Shown: positions 56,048 through 64,000 of the stretch, one piece after another
Layout of the letters: the number at the start of each line of letters is the position of its first letter
Position numbering within the stretch: position 1 is the first letter of the stretch
Origin: Sphingobacterium populi
GTDB taxonomy: Bacteria; Bacteroidota; Bacteroidia; Sphingobacteriales; Sphingobacteriaceae
Length of the DNA: 64,000 nucleotides
Direction: 5' to 3'
NCBI RefSeq assembly: GCF_001586775.1
Contig: NZ_LQXS01000003.1
Location: 496,001 to 560,000, forward strand
Position numbers and translations under genes: made by a program
The notes under the pieces: generated by a model
Database searches by the model: none
Told to the model about the DNA's origin: nothing
Seen by the model: the letters and a program-made list of their open reading frames with translations, nothing else

Positions 56048-56902
56048 TTATTCTGTAGGAATTCCGTAAGTGATTTCAATGCGGAAGCGTTTGTCTACAG
56101 CTCCTATATAGGCTGCTGCCGATTTTGAAACGACTACAATGGCATCTTGGGTTTCTGTATTTTCTGCAAACTTGCCCACAACTTTGGCGTAGGTTACGCT
56201 ATTAGAGATAGGATTGGTGATTTTTAGTATCGTACCTACTGGTGCTGTCTTATGCAGAGCCAGATTACTATTGTTCTTGGTTTCTAGATTTTCCATCCAC
56301 ACGGCTATTCCTTTCTCTGAAGTTTCGCGTACACCATATCGTCCGGCTTGGATATTACGTACGGGCACATCATCAATCTTTTCAACTGGCGCTGCAGGTT
56401 CAATAGCGGCCACTGGTTCAGGGGGCAGGTTGCCATCGGGTATGCGTAAGATTTGTCCTTCTTTGAGATTGTCCGACTTCAGGTTGTTTAGTCTTTTAAT
56501 ATCCTCTACGTTTGTTTGGAATCGTTTGGCAATTGCATACAATGTTTCTTTAGAGCCTACCTTGTAATCGGTTAATATATCTTCTGGAGATACACTAGTT
56601 GAGGGTGAAGATGGGGTACTTGTGAGTGATTGGCGCTCTTCAGTGACAGTACTCGGAATGCGCACAATATCGCCAACGCGCAGATTTTTTTTATTGTTGG
56701 CTGCCATAATATCATTAACTGGTATGCTATAGGTACGGCTAAGTGCGTAATAGGTTTCTTTTGCTTTAACCTGGTGTATAATGTAAGTTTTACCATTTAC
56801 TATTTCGGTCTTCTGCTCAGTGTTGGTCTGTGCTATTAACGTGGTAGAACTAACTAGCAGGCTTACACATAGTAGTATAAAGCCATTAAATCTCCTCTTC
56901 AT
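56048..56902 (-). CDS. LysM protein with C-terminal RlpA-like barrel
   Basis: 284 residues from MKRRFNGFILLCVSLLVSST, a Sec signal. Two LysM motifs bind peptidoglycan (HQVKAKETYYALSRTYSIPV and YKVGSKETLYAIAKRFQTNV). A C-terminal domain with LALHKTAPVGTILKITNPIS and AYIGAVDKRFRIEITYG resembles the double-psi barrel of RlpA-type lytic transglycosylases, though catalytic residues are not evident. Probably periplasmic and cell-wall associated. An ATG at 56926 is the alternative start. Confidence 0.85.
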   Translation of the reverse strand: MKRRFNGFILLCVSLLVSSTTLIAQTNTEQKTEIVNGKTYIIHQVKAKETYYALSRTYSIPVNDIMAANNKKNLRVGDIVRIPSTVTEERQSLTSTPSSPSTSVSPEDILTDYKVGSKETLYAIAKRFQTNVEDIKRLNNLKSDNLKEGQILRIPDGNLPPEPVAAIEPAAPVEKIDDVPVRNIQAGRYGVRETSEKGIAVWMENLETKNNSNLALHKTAPVGTILKITNPISNSVTYAKVVGKFAENTETQDAIVVVSKSAAAYIGAVDKRFRIEITYGIPTE

Positions 56903-56926
56903 TATCGATACCATCATATTTTGCAA

Positions 56927-57678
56927 TTATACTAAATACGAAACAATTTCATGTTTATTATCTGCCATAAAGAATATTTGACTACCAACTTGGAAATACG
57001 GCTGGGGAAACATTTTGGGAATAGCGCGTTGTACGATAGCTTCGTCGTGGATTGCTTCTAGATCACTTACTGCTATATGAAGATCATATCCGTTAACCTG
57101 TTGCGTGTGATAACACCATAAATAAGCTTCTGGTAGTTTGCTGATCCAAAGATCTCGTGGTATATGATCAGTAGGGAAAAAATCTGGTGGATTGTCATAG
57201 GGTAAAGGGAAGGAAACACGATTTTTTGGATATTTTGCAAAATAGTTTGGTTTACCGGACACACTTCACCCGTGCTTATATCCACAAACTGCTCTCCGCC
57301 AGTCGTAAGGTTGCGAGGTCTGATATGAAGATAATCTTCCAAAACATCAATCAGTACGTATTCATAACTGATCCACACGGGCTTTTGCGTTGAAATCTGG
57401 ATAACCTGAATTCCTTCTTTTACGGGAGTCTGTTCGCCTACCTTTTTTAGGATTAGAAAATCCTTTTGAATACCCTCCATCGTCCAGTCTTTCTCGCCGG
57501 TTGCATAGCGCATCAGTTCTGCACCGTCTGCAAAGCGAAGGATTTGATGCGTAGGATTAGTGGTTTTCGAATCTCGCGTTTCCACGGCGATTTCATCACC
57601 ATATCCATTTACCTCTATCTTCCAGATATTCTCAATTAAGTCTTTCTGAAACGCTTTTTTAATTGTATTTTTAAACAT
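56927..57678 (-). pseudogene. DUF4905-like protein, split by a 2-nt repeat frameshift
   Basis: The first frame (57073-57678) starts MFKNTIKKAFQKDLIENIWK and runs to QFVDISTGEV. The rest (SGKPNYFAKYPKNRVSFPLP onward to HEIVSYLV, stop at 56927) is in another frame. They meet at (AC)3, 57259-57264. Removing one AC unit joins them as a 249-residue protein, the expected size. It resembles DUF4905 of Sphingobacteriaceae: an IWKIEVN start, repeating beta-propeller-like strands. Function unknown. Divergent from nfeD, 39 nt apart. Confidence 0.6.
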
Positions 57679-57717
57679 GTGTATGTCCTCCGATGCACAT
57701 TAAGAACGAATAATCGT

Positions 57718-59067
57718 ATGAGCAAATTTATGAAATTGACATGGTTGATGGTAATTTTCTTTACCGTCATCAGCTTGCAGTCCTTCGGACAAAAAATTTA
57801 TGAGTTCAGCTTAAAAGATGAAATTGGTCCGGGCGCGTGGTATGTTACGAAAAATGCCTATGCGAAAGCGTTGAGCTCAGATGCTGATTATCTTTTGATG
57901 GAGCTGAATACATTTGGTGGAGCGGTAAATTTTGCTGACAGCATACGCACTTTGCTTTTAAACGCTGATATGCAAACGATCGTTTACATCAATAACAATG
58001 CTGCTTCTGCAGGCGCTTTGATCTCGTTGGCTACAGATCATATATTTATGCATTCTGGCGCGAGCTTGGGCGCAGCTACAGTGGTGGATGGCTCGGGTGA
58101 AGTGCTGCCGGAGAAATACCAATCGTATATGCGTGGATTGATGCGAGCGACCGCAGAAGCCAAAGGTCGTAATGCCAGAATGGCAGAAGCATTTGTCGAT
58201 CCTAGTATTTCTGTGCCACACCTCAAAGAAGATGGCAAATTACTAACTTTGACAGCCTCCGAATCGGTCAAAGCTGGATTAGCAGATGCCGAAATAAAAT
58301 CTACCGAGCAGATCTATGAACGTTTGGGAATCAAACAACCAGATGTCATTGTTCATCAGGTTACCACCGTTGATCGTATCATCGGTTTTCTTATCAATCC
58401 GTTGATAAGCGGATTTTTAATAATGGGTATTATCGGCGGTATTTATTTCGAATTGCAAACCCCTGGACTTGGCTTTGCAGGTGTCTTATCTGTTATTTGT
58501 GGCGTGCTGTTTTTTGCACCTTTGTATTTACAAGGATTGGCAGATCATTGGGAGATACTAATATTTGTATTGGGTGTCATCTTGATGGCGCTGGAGGTCT
58601 TCGTGATTCCCGGGTTTGGAGTAGCCGGTATTGCGGGTATTATACTTATGCTTTGTGGATTGGCTTTCTCCATGGTAGCTAATGATTTTTTAGATTTTCA
58701 ACTTTCAAAACCAGGATTATTAATGAATGCATTTTTAGTAGTTGTAGGAGCTATGGTATTATCCATTGTCCTTATTATTCTTTTTGGTAAAAATGTGCTT
58801 CGTACTACGGCATTTCGCAAATTGGTACTTGCTGATGAACAGTTATCAGAAGGAGGATATACCTCTTCAGTGCCAAAAATAAATCTGATTAATAAGGTTG
58901 GCGTCGCAAAGACGGTTTTACGCCCTTCCGGAAAAATCGAGTTAGAGAGCAATTGGTATGAGGCTGTCGCGATGGACGGCTTTATAGATATGGGGGAGAA
59001 GGTTCTTGTGATTAAGCACGAAAACTACACCTTATTTGTGCGTAAGTATCAGGAACAAGCCTTATAG
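57718..59067 (+). CDS. NfeD-family membrane serine protease (ClpP-class)
   Basis: 449 residues from MSKFMKLTWLMVIFFTVISL. Signal or TM at the N-terminus, a ClpP-like protease domain with Ser in NNNAASAGALISLA and Lys region EAKGRNARMAEAFVDP, then four or five TM helices, and a soluble C-terminal OB domain (NKVGVAKTVLRPSGKIELES). Long-form NfeD proteins process stomatin-type membrane proteins; no stomatin gene is adjacent. The ORF continues 39 nt upstream but lacks a better signal there. Confidence 0.9.
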   Translation: MSKFMKLTWLMVIFFTVISLQSFGQKIYEFSLKDEIGPGAWYVTKNAYAKALSSDADYLLMELNTFGGAVNFADSIRTLLLNADMQTIVYINNNAASAGALISLATDHIFMHSGASLGAATVVDGSGEVLPEKYQSYMRGLMRATAEAKGRNARMAEAFVDPSISVPHLKEDGKLLTLTASESVKAGLADAEIKSTEQIYERLGIKQPDVIVHQVTTVDRIIGFLINPLISGFLIMGIIGGIYFELQTPGLGFAGVLSVICGVLFFAPLYLQGLADHWEILIFVLGVILMALEVFVIPGFGVAGIAGIILMLCGLAFSMVANDFLDFQLSKPGLLMNAFLVVVGAMVLSIVLIILFGKNVLRTTAFRKLVLADEQLSEGGYTSSVPKINLINKVGVAKTVLRPSGKIELESNWYEAVAMDGFIDMGEKVLVIKHENYTLFVRKYQEQAL

Positions 59068-59118
59068 TTTAGGAGCTTCAAAAGATAATGCCAAGCTATT
59101 AAATGCGTAAGTGCAAGT

Positions 59119-59160
59119 AACAACGAAGCCCAACAGAAAAGTCTGTTGGGCTTCGTTGTT
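59119..59160. terminator. Long hairpin between nfeD and the Gly-rich gene
   Basis: AACAACGAAGCCCAACAGA and TCTGTTGGGCTTCGTTGTT are perfectly complementary over 19 bp with a 4-nt loop. It lies between convergent genes; no long T run follows. It shares its arms with the 46649 hairpin. Confidence 0.75.
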
Positions 59161-59220
59161 ATCTGCCATCACCTAGGTGATGGCAATATGTTTGTTTTAG
59201 GTCAGAACTCCTCAGTAATA

Positions 59221-60360
59221 TTATCGGCTTCTTCCGGATGAGCCGCCGCGACTAGCACCTCCGCCACCACCAGAACTACCTCTACTCATACCTCCACCAC
59301 CAGAAGATCTCGTAGGCTGTGTACTACCACGATTTATCGTTGATCTAGCAGGAGGTGTCGCTGACCTTGGTGTAGCACTCCGGCCGACAGCCGCTCCCGA
59401 CGCACGACCACTACTCGTTCCGCGATTTATATTACCTCCTTGAGCTCTTCCAACTGGCTGACGGGTAACACCTGTAGCACCACGACCTACCGTTCCAGCA
59501 CGACCCGACGAACTTCCTGTAGCACCGCGTCCTACTGTTCCTGCTCTTCCCGGTGTGCCGACGTTTGCTCTACCAGACGAACTTGCGCGACCACTCGCTA
59601 CAGTGGCATTACGTGACCGACCAGCAGATGTACCATTTAATATTCTACCGTTAGCATCTCTAGCTACACCTCTTCCAGCGGCTCTACCGCTTGATGCTCT
59701 TACGTTACCGCCAGACGCACGGCCACTTGCTACTCTAGGGTTACGATTTCCATAGAAATCGTTGCGGTAAAAGCCTCCGCGCCCACCGAAGTGTCCGTAG
59801 AAAGGGTGTCCCCAATAATTGTACCCCCATGGTCCCCAACCAAAGCCAGGTCCCCAGCCAAAACCAAAGCCATGCCCCCAGCCGAAACCCATTCTCCAAG
59901 GTGAACCCCAACCGAAGCCGCCGCCCCAGCCAAAGCCGCCGCCCCAACCAAAACCACCGCCCCAGCCAAAGCCTAAACCACCGTATCCCATCCATGGATC
60001 AAACCATGGGTCGTAATACATCATGCCAGGGCTCGTGTAGTAGAAGCGATTGATGCGATTAGCGTATTCAAGATCACTAAACTCGTCATCGTAGTAACCT
60101 CCAGCATAAGTGCCATTATCGGCATAAGCTTCGTCCATCACATCTTCATCACCGTAGTAATCATCTGCATAATATTCGGCCTGTGCTGTTGAAGCGCTAC
60201 CTGCAACTCCAGTGTAATAATAATCTGGACTCTGATAAACTCCTCTGTCCCGCGATGCTACACTTCCGCTATAGCGTTTGCTAGAGCAGGCGCTGCTAAA
60301 TAGTACAAGCAATAATGCCGCAATGCTGTAGTATATTTGATTGTGTTTCATGTTTCTCAT
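59221..60360 (-). CDS. Lipoprotein with GFGWGG tandem repeats and Gly/Ser/Arg-rich tail
   Basis: 379 residues. SPII signal (IAALLLVLFSSAC), a Tyr/Asp-rich segment (SPDYYYTGVAGS, AEYYADDYYGDEDVMDEAYA), then GGGFGWGGGFGWGGGFGWGS repeats, a Phe/Tyr/Gly-rich block, and a long Gly/Ser/Arg/Thr tail with GRAGTVGRGATG units ending in GGASRGGSSGRSR. Low-complexity, positively charged at the end. Perhaps a surface or adhesive protein; I do not recognise a domain. Start could be the Met at residue 4. Confidence 0.75.
   Translation of the reverse strand: MRNMKHNQIYYSIAALLLVLFSSACSSKRYSGSVASRDRGVYQSPDYYYTGVAGSASTAQAEYYADDYYGDEDVMDEAYADNGTYAGGYYDDEFSDLEYANRINRFYYTSPGMMYYDPWFDPWMGYGGLGFGWGGGFGWGGGFGWGGGFGWGSPWRMGFGWGHGFGFGWGPGFGWGPWGYNYWGHPFYGHFGGRGGFYRNDFYGNRNPRVASGRASGGNVRASSGRAAGRGVARDANGRILNGTSAGRSRNATVASGRASSSGRANVGTPGRAGTVGRGATGSSSGRAGTVGRGATGVTRQPVGRAQGGNINRGTSSGRASGAAVGRSATPRSATPPARSTINRGSTQPTRSSGGGGMSRGSSGGGGGASRGGSSGRSR
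59912..59979 (-). repeat. 18-bp tandem repeats encoding GFGWGG
   Basis: Units CCGAAGCCGCCGCCCCAG, CCAAAGCCGCCGCCCCAA and CCAAAACCACCGCCCCAG (59912-59965), then a partial fourth. Degenerate copies flank them. Three 18-bp units code in frame for GFGWGG, so length change by one unit keeps the frame. Confidence 0.9.
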
Positions 60361-60471
60361 GCCGTTAATCTTTCGATAATTTCAGTCCTAATTGTTAACT
60401 TAGACCCCCAATTAGATAGGTGGTTTAATCCGTCTAGCTAAAATATATATATTTTTCGATTCAAAGATTTT

Positions 60472-61944
60472 ATGGGCAAAGGCATAACAAGCAGAGGCGA
60501 AGATTATTCGCAATGGTATAATGATTTGGTAGTAAAGGCCGACTTGGCTGAACACTCTGCTGTTCGAGGATGTATGGTGATCAAACCCTATGGATATGCC
60601 ATTTGGGAACGTATGCAGGCAGTTCTTGATAAAAGATTTAAAGAAACAGGCCACTCCAATGCTTATTTTCCTCTTTTTATTCCTAAATCTTTTTTTTCTA
60701 AAGAGGCTTCGCACGTGGAAGGTTTTGCGACGGAGTGTGCGGTAGTAACCCATTACCGGTTAAAGAACGACGGTACTGGTAATATCATTGTTGATGAAGA
60801 GGCTAAGTTAGAAGAAGAACTAATTGTACGACCTACTTCAGAAACCATCATTTGGAATACATATAAAGGATGGGTCGAATCTTACAGAGACCTACCTATC
60901 TTGGTTAATCAGTGGGCCAATGTGGTACGTTGGGAAATGAGGACTCGCTTGTTTTTGCGTACTGCGGAGTTTTTGTGGCAAGAGGGGCACACTGCTCATG
61001 CAACAGAAGCGGAAGCGATCGAAGAAGCAGAACGTATGTTGGATGTGTACGCGGAATTTGTAGAAGGCACTTTGGCCGTTCCGGTGATTCGTGGTCGTAA
61101 AACAGAAAATGAGCGTTTTGCCGGAGCATTGGATACCTATTGTATAGAGGCTCTGATGCAGGATGGAAAAGCATTGCAAGCAGGTACATCTCACTTCTTG
61201 GGTCAGAATTTTGCTAAAGCGTTTGATGTGAAGTTTACTTCAAAAGAAGGTAAGCTCGAACATGTGTGGGCCACTTCTTGGGGCGTGTCTACGCGATTGA
61301 TGGGAGCCTTGATTATGGCACATTCAGACGATCAAGGTTTGGTATTACCACCAAAATTGGCGCCAATACAGATCGTTATCGTGCCTATTTTCCGTACGGA
61401 AGAGGAGAAACAAGCTATTGACAATTATGTTGATACGTTGACATCTGAGCTGAAAGCTCGTGATATTTCTGTTAAGTACGACGACCGAGATACACAGCGA
61501 CCAGGATTTAAATTTGCAGAGTGGGAACTTAAAGGCGTGCCATTGCGGATCGCTTTAGGTGCGCGCGATATGGCTAATGGCACGGTAGAATTAGCGCGTA
61601 GAGATAATCAAACCAAAGAAACAGTATCTCAGGATGGCCTGACGGATCATGTTGTGGCATTATTGGATGAGATTCAAGAAGCTATTTACCATAAAGCGCT
61701 TACTTTCCGCGACGAGCACATTACTCCGGTAGATAGTTATGACGAATTTAAGGCGGTTTTGGACGATAAGGGTGGATTTGTGTCCTGTCATTGGGATGGC
61801 ACTGTAGAAACAGAGAAGCGCGTGAAAGAAGAAACAAAGGCTACTATTCGCTGTATTCCTTTGGATGTACAAGACGAAGATGGTGTTTGTATTTTCACCG
61901 GTAAACCTTCGCGTCACCGAGTTCTTTTTGCCAAAGCATACTAA
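60472..61944 (+). CDS. proS: Prolyl-tRNA synthetase, archaeal/eukaryotic type
   Basis: 490 residues. Class II synthetase core: [20 protein letters not shown], the motif 2 region [40 protein letters not shown], then the anticodon-binding domain from about residue 300 ([20 protein letters not shown]) and a C-terminal zinc-like/wHTH region. This is the short form without the editing domain of E. coli ProRS, as in many Bacteroidota. The ATG start gives a normal N-terminus. Confidence 0.97.
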   Translation: MGKGITSRGEDYSQWYNDLVVKADLAEHSAVRGCMVIKPYGYAIWERMQAVLDKRFKETGHSNAYFPLFIPKSFFSKEASHVEGFATECAVVTHYRLKNDGTGNIIVDEEAKLEEELIVRPTSETIIWNTYKGWVESYRDLPILVNQWANVVRWEMRTRLFLRTAEFLWQEGHTAHATEAEAIEEAERMLDVYAEFVEGTLAVPVIRGRKTENERFAGALDTYCIEALMQDGKALQAGTSHFLGQNFAKAFDVKFTSKEGKLEHVWATSWGVSTRLMGALIMAHSDDQGLVLPPKLAPIQIVIVPIFRTEEEKQAIDNYVDTLTSELKARDISVKYDDRDTQRPGFKFAEWELKGVPLRIALGARDMANGTVELARRDNQTKETVSQDGLTDHVVALLDEIQEAIYHKALTFRDEHITPVDSYDEFKAVLDDKGGFVSCHWDGTVETEKRVKEETKATIRCIPLDVQDEDGVCIFTGKPSRHRVLFAKAY

Positions 61945-61971
61945 TTTACAGTACGAAAAGCATATAATAGC

Positions 61972-62757
61972 ATGGCGCATTTCTTGATTCTAGGTTGCGG
62001 GTGGGTTGGTGAAGCTTTTGCCAAACTAGTGGTAAGCCGCGGGCATGAAGTGGCAGTAACGGTTACCTCCGCAGAGAAAGCAAAGCGATTGCAAGATGAA
62101 GGGATAAATGCGATGGTTCACAATTTTGATCAAAGTGCCAGACTGCCTTTGGATGGTCTGCACTTTGATTATATATTGAATAGCATACCTGCTTCGAAGA
62201 AAAATGATATCACTACGTTGAGTCTGCGCTTTGCACAGGTGGCTGATGCATTGCAGTGCGTAGCGTATAAAAAGCATATTTATCTCAGCTCTATCGGCAT
62301 CTATCCGGAGCAGTCCCGCGAGTTTGATGAGTACTTTGCGGTAGAAAAGGAGATGAGTGAGCACTTGTTACTTGCAGAAAAGAAAATGCACGCTGTGCCC
62401 CACACAGTTGTGTATCGACTCGGGGGCTTGTTCGGGCAGCAACGCATCTTTGCCAAGTACTTTCAGGGCAAGATTTGTAAAACTGGCGCTCAATCGGCCA
62501 ATTTTATCCACATCGAGGACGTATTGGCATTGCTATGGCTTGGTTTTATGCAGCCACTCTCTCAGTCAGTTTATAATTTGGTGTGTCCACAGCATCCTCA
62601 GAAGGAGGCTGTAATCCGCGCTTCGGCAGCAAAATATGGATACGCTTTGCCATCGGCTTTTAAAGACGAAGCATCCTATGATAAGGTGGTTCGTGGCGAT
62701 AGGATAGCGCGCGAACTTCAGTATACATTCAAGTATGCATCACCAGTAGATTTTTAG
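61972..62757 (+). CDS. NAD(P)-binding SDR-like protein (YeeZ type)
   Basis: 261 residues. Rossmann dinucleotide motif FLILGCGWVGEAFAKLV, then KHIYLSSIGIYPEQSREF, a Tyr-less variant of the extended SDR active site, and VVYRLGGLFGQQR, as in YeeZ-like atypical epimerases. Substrate unknown. It starts 27 nt after proS, so cotranscription is likely. Confidence 0.8.
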   Translation: MAHFLILGCGWVGEAFAKLVVSRGHEVAVTVTSAEKAKRLQDEGINAMVHNFDQSARLPLDGLHFDYILNSIPASKKNDITTLSLRFAQVADALQCVAYKKHIYLSSIGIYPEQSREFDEYFAVEKEMSEHLLLAEKKMHAVPHTVVYRLGGLFGQQRIFAKYFQGKICKTGAQSANFIHIEDVLALLWLGFMQPLSQSVYNLVCPQHPQKEAVIRASAAKYGYALPSAFKDEASYDKVVRGDRIARELQYTFKYASPVDF

Positions 62758-62821
62758 CAATTAATTGCAAATTATTACAACGATATTTTGAAATTTATTT
62801 TCAATCGGATGCAGACTTTCG

Positions 62822-62829
62822 TACATTTG
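62822..62829 (+). promoter_or_regulatory. Bacteroidota -7 promoter box
   Basis: TACATTTG matches TAnnTTTG 30 nt before the start of the 85-residue gene. A TTT-rich -33 region lies about 20 nt upstream but lacks a clean TTTG. Confidence 0.5.
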
Positions 62830-62858
62830 TACCGTATTTAAAAGAGATCAACAATTTT

Positions 62859-63116
62859 ATGGAAAATACAGTGTTTGAAAGGCCGGCAAAGACGACCGAC
62901 AATAATGCGAATCGTACAGAATACTATGTAACCCTTACTTTCGCCATCATCATTGGTTTGATCGGTGTATTTATTCGTTTTGTACCCGATGTTATCGTGG
63001 CGCTTGATCAATTCGAATCTTTGTTTTCATGGATTGCCAATATTGCGATTATTATCGCCTCTCTGATCGCTTTCAAGATTGTATTCGAAATTTTGGGCTT
63101 CGGCAAGAATAAATAA
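62859..63116 (+). CDS. Small two-helix membrane protein, hypothetical
   Basis: 85 residues with two hydrophobic segments: about 25-45 (TLTFAIIIGLIGVFIRFV) and 56-78 (SWIANIAIIIASLIAFKIVF). The N-terminal 22 residues are polar. No recognisable motif. Its own promoter box and downstream terminator support a real gene. Function unknown. Confidence 0.65.
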   Translation: MENTVFERPAKTTDNNANRTEYYVTLTFAIIIGLIGVFIRFVPDVIVALDQFESLFSWIANIAIIIASLIAFKIVFEILGFGKNK

Positions 63117-63144
63117 TAAGCTATTATAGTATTTTCAGATATTC

Positions 63145-63177
63145 AAACTCCTGATGGTCTTATAACATCAGGAGTTT
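63145..63177 (+). terminator. Terminator after the two-helix protein, overlapping the convergent GT gene
   Basis: AAACTCCTGATG and CATCAGGAGTTT form a 12-bp stem with a 9-nt loop, then seven T. The stop and last codons of the minus-strand glycosyltransferase (63168 on) lie in its right arm. Confidence 0.85.
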
Positions 63178-64000
63178 TTTTGTGCATTTTGTTGTAGCAA
63201 TGTGCGAAACGCGCAATAGTAGCTTCTCGTCATTTTGTCCCAGCCAAATTGTGATAGGGTATAATGTCGAAACTGACTACGCCACTGTAAAAGACCATCG
63301 CTTTCTTGATCCAGCCTAGCCAAGCTGTATATCCAGGCTGAGGAATCTTCCGACTCAACCAGAAAACCATTTTTTCCATCCTGTATGGCATCCGTTATGC
63401 CTTCCAATGCGGAAGCAAACACAATCGCCCCGTGACTACTCGCTTCCAAACATACTAAGCCAAAACCTTCCATATCTCCCTTTACGGAGATGTTGGGCAT
63501 GATGAATGCTGCTGCTTCTCTCAAAACTACTTGTAGCTCTGCTGTCGGAATTTTACCCATGTGACTCACTTTCATCGCGTACAAGGGATTTTGCAAAATA
63601 GACCGTAGCGCCCGTTGATCAGAAGGGTAACCAAGAAATAGCATGATCAGATTACACCATTTCGATGGTAAGATCGTTAATAGACGTTCGCCAAAAGTCG
63701 CTTTGAAAGCAAAAGGTCCGATCATCAGCACATGATATTTAGGATCTAATTGCGGAAGCACCTCTTTGATAAACCAAGAAAATCCCTTTCGCTTCACTGG
63801 TCTGCCTAGCAGTACCAAATACTTCTTACCGCATGGTATGTGATGCTTTTGTAGCAATAAATCTAGCGTGCTAATACTTGGATGCGTCGACCAGTCGTGA
63901 TCGATTCCATTAGCAATTACCTTTACTCGATCACGATTTACTCCTCGAACAATAATCTCACGCGCTGTCGCTTCGCTAACGGCAATGATCAGATCGAAGC
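63168..64000 (-). CDS. GT4-family glycosyltransferase, 5' end outside window
   Basis: About 277 residues visible, open to the right edge (FDLIIAVSEATAREIIVRGV, then VIANGIDHDW, precede the first Met-like codon). C-terminal GT-B half: KKYLVLLGRPVKRKGFSWFI and the E-x7-E donor-binding motif in EGFGLVCLEASSHGAIVFAS, then GKNGFLV. Such enzymes build lipopolysaccharide, capsule or glycolipid. An apparent start at 63857 is an internal TTG, not the true start. Substrate unknown. Confidence 0.88.
   Translation of the reverse strand, partial: FDLIIAVSEATAREIIVRGVNRDRVKVIANGIDHDWSTHPSISTLDLLLQKHHIPCGKKYLVLLGRPVKRKGFSWFIKEVLPQLDPKYHVLMIGPFAFKATFGERLLTILPSKWCNLIMLFLGYPSDQRALRSILQNPLYAMKVSHMGKIPTAELQVVLREAAAFIMPNISVKGDMEGFGLVCLEASSHGAIVFASALEGITDAIQDGKNGFLVESEDSSAWIYSLARLDQESDGLLQWRSQFRHYTLSQFGWDKMTRSYYCAFRTLLQQNAQKNS

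Noticed and set aside
59555..60053. Pro-rich plus-strand frames across the GFGWGG gene
   Set aside because: They are antisense translations of a low-complexity GC-rich repeat; no start or homology expected.
1..64000. CRISPR arrays, complete insertion sequences, rRNA, origin
   Set aside because: No regularly spaced identical repeats, no transposase or rRNA sequence, and no dnaA or box cluster found by eye.

Overview
The window looks like a chromosomal segment of a Bacteroidota bacterium, most likely family Sphingobacteriaceae (Sphingobacterium/Pedobacter-like). Evidence: promoters of the Bacteroidota type (TTTG about 19-20 nt before TAnnTTTG) in front of tRNA-Gln, tRNA-Pro, rpmH and gyrB; many short SPII lipoproteins; protein families typical of the phylum (DUF2723/TMEM260-like, DUF4442, DUF4822, DUF4905-like, MbnP-like); the archaeal/eukaryotic-type ProRS. 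The DNA is AT-leaning and few genes show strong Shine-Dalgarno sequences. These are assignments by eye from protein families, with no database search.

Layout. 1-13.8 kb is mostly housekeeping: prs (cut by the left edge), tRNA-Gln, a large DUF2723 membrane protein, a sugar-phosphate isomerase-like TIM barrel, an orphan NarL-type regulator, mscL, rpmH-rnpA-yidD-tsaB, corA, an OmpH-like lipoprotein, gyrB, a Gfo/Idh/MocA oxidoreductase and rplS. tRNA-Pro at 14.07 kb opens an accessory stretch (14.2-28.7 kb). It holds a membrane/SRPBCC gene flanked by attC-like inverted-repeat halves, an FGE-like protein, a tandem GNAT, a Crp-DoxX pair, an AlkD-like protein, an exported HIU hydrolase, a GT39 glycosyltransferase, and two paralogous cytosine-deaminase-like amidohydrolases around an ankyrin lipoprotein. 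It also contains gene remnants.

29.2-34.8 kb is the most distinctive locus: a Cys-containing small membrane protein, two consecutive MbnP-like lipoprotein/MauG-type dihaem peroxidase pairs, and an outer-membrane barrel with CDVC at its mature N-terminus. Known MbnP-MbnH chemistry (a dihaem enzyme converting a Trp of MbnP to kynurenine to make a copper site) suggests a periplasmic copper or redox-maturation system. A regulator with a degenerate receiver domain and a 944-nt gene-less stretch follow. Then comes a minus-strand export operon (ABC membrane domain without ATPase, frameshifted HlyD adaptor, TolC) and an esterase-like lipoprotein without its nucleophile Ser.

41.5-64 kb is again mostly core: amn, clpX, clpP, an HsdR-N-like nuclease-fold protein, holA, a tetR-tolC-acrA-acrB efflux operon with a palindromic operator, a lipoprotein-SCO-cytochrome c operon, DUF4442, a 56-aa Cys/Lys-rich protein missed by size filters, udk, a LysM protein, a frameshifted DUF4905-like gene, NfeD, a Gly/Trp-repeat lipoprotein, proS, an SDR-like protein, and a GT4 glycosyltransferase cut by the right edge.

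Three genes (24.2, 38.5 and 57.26 kb) have single frameshifts. Two of these are in short simple repeats, so they could be sequencing errors, pseudogenes or slippage switches.
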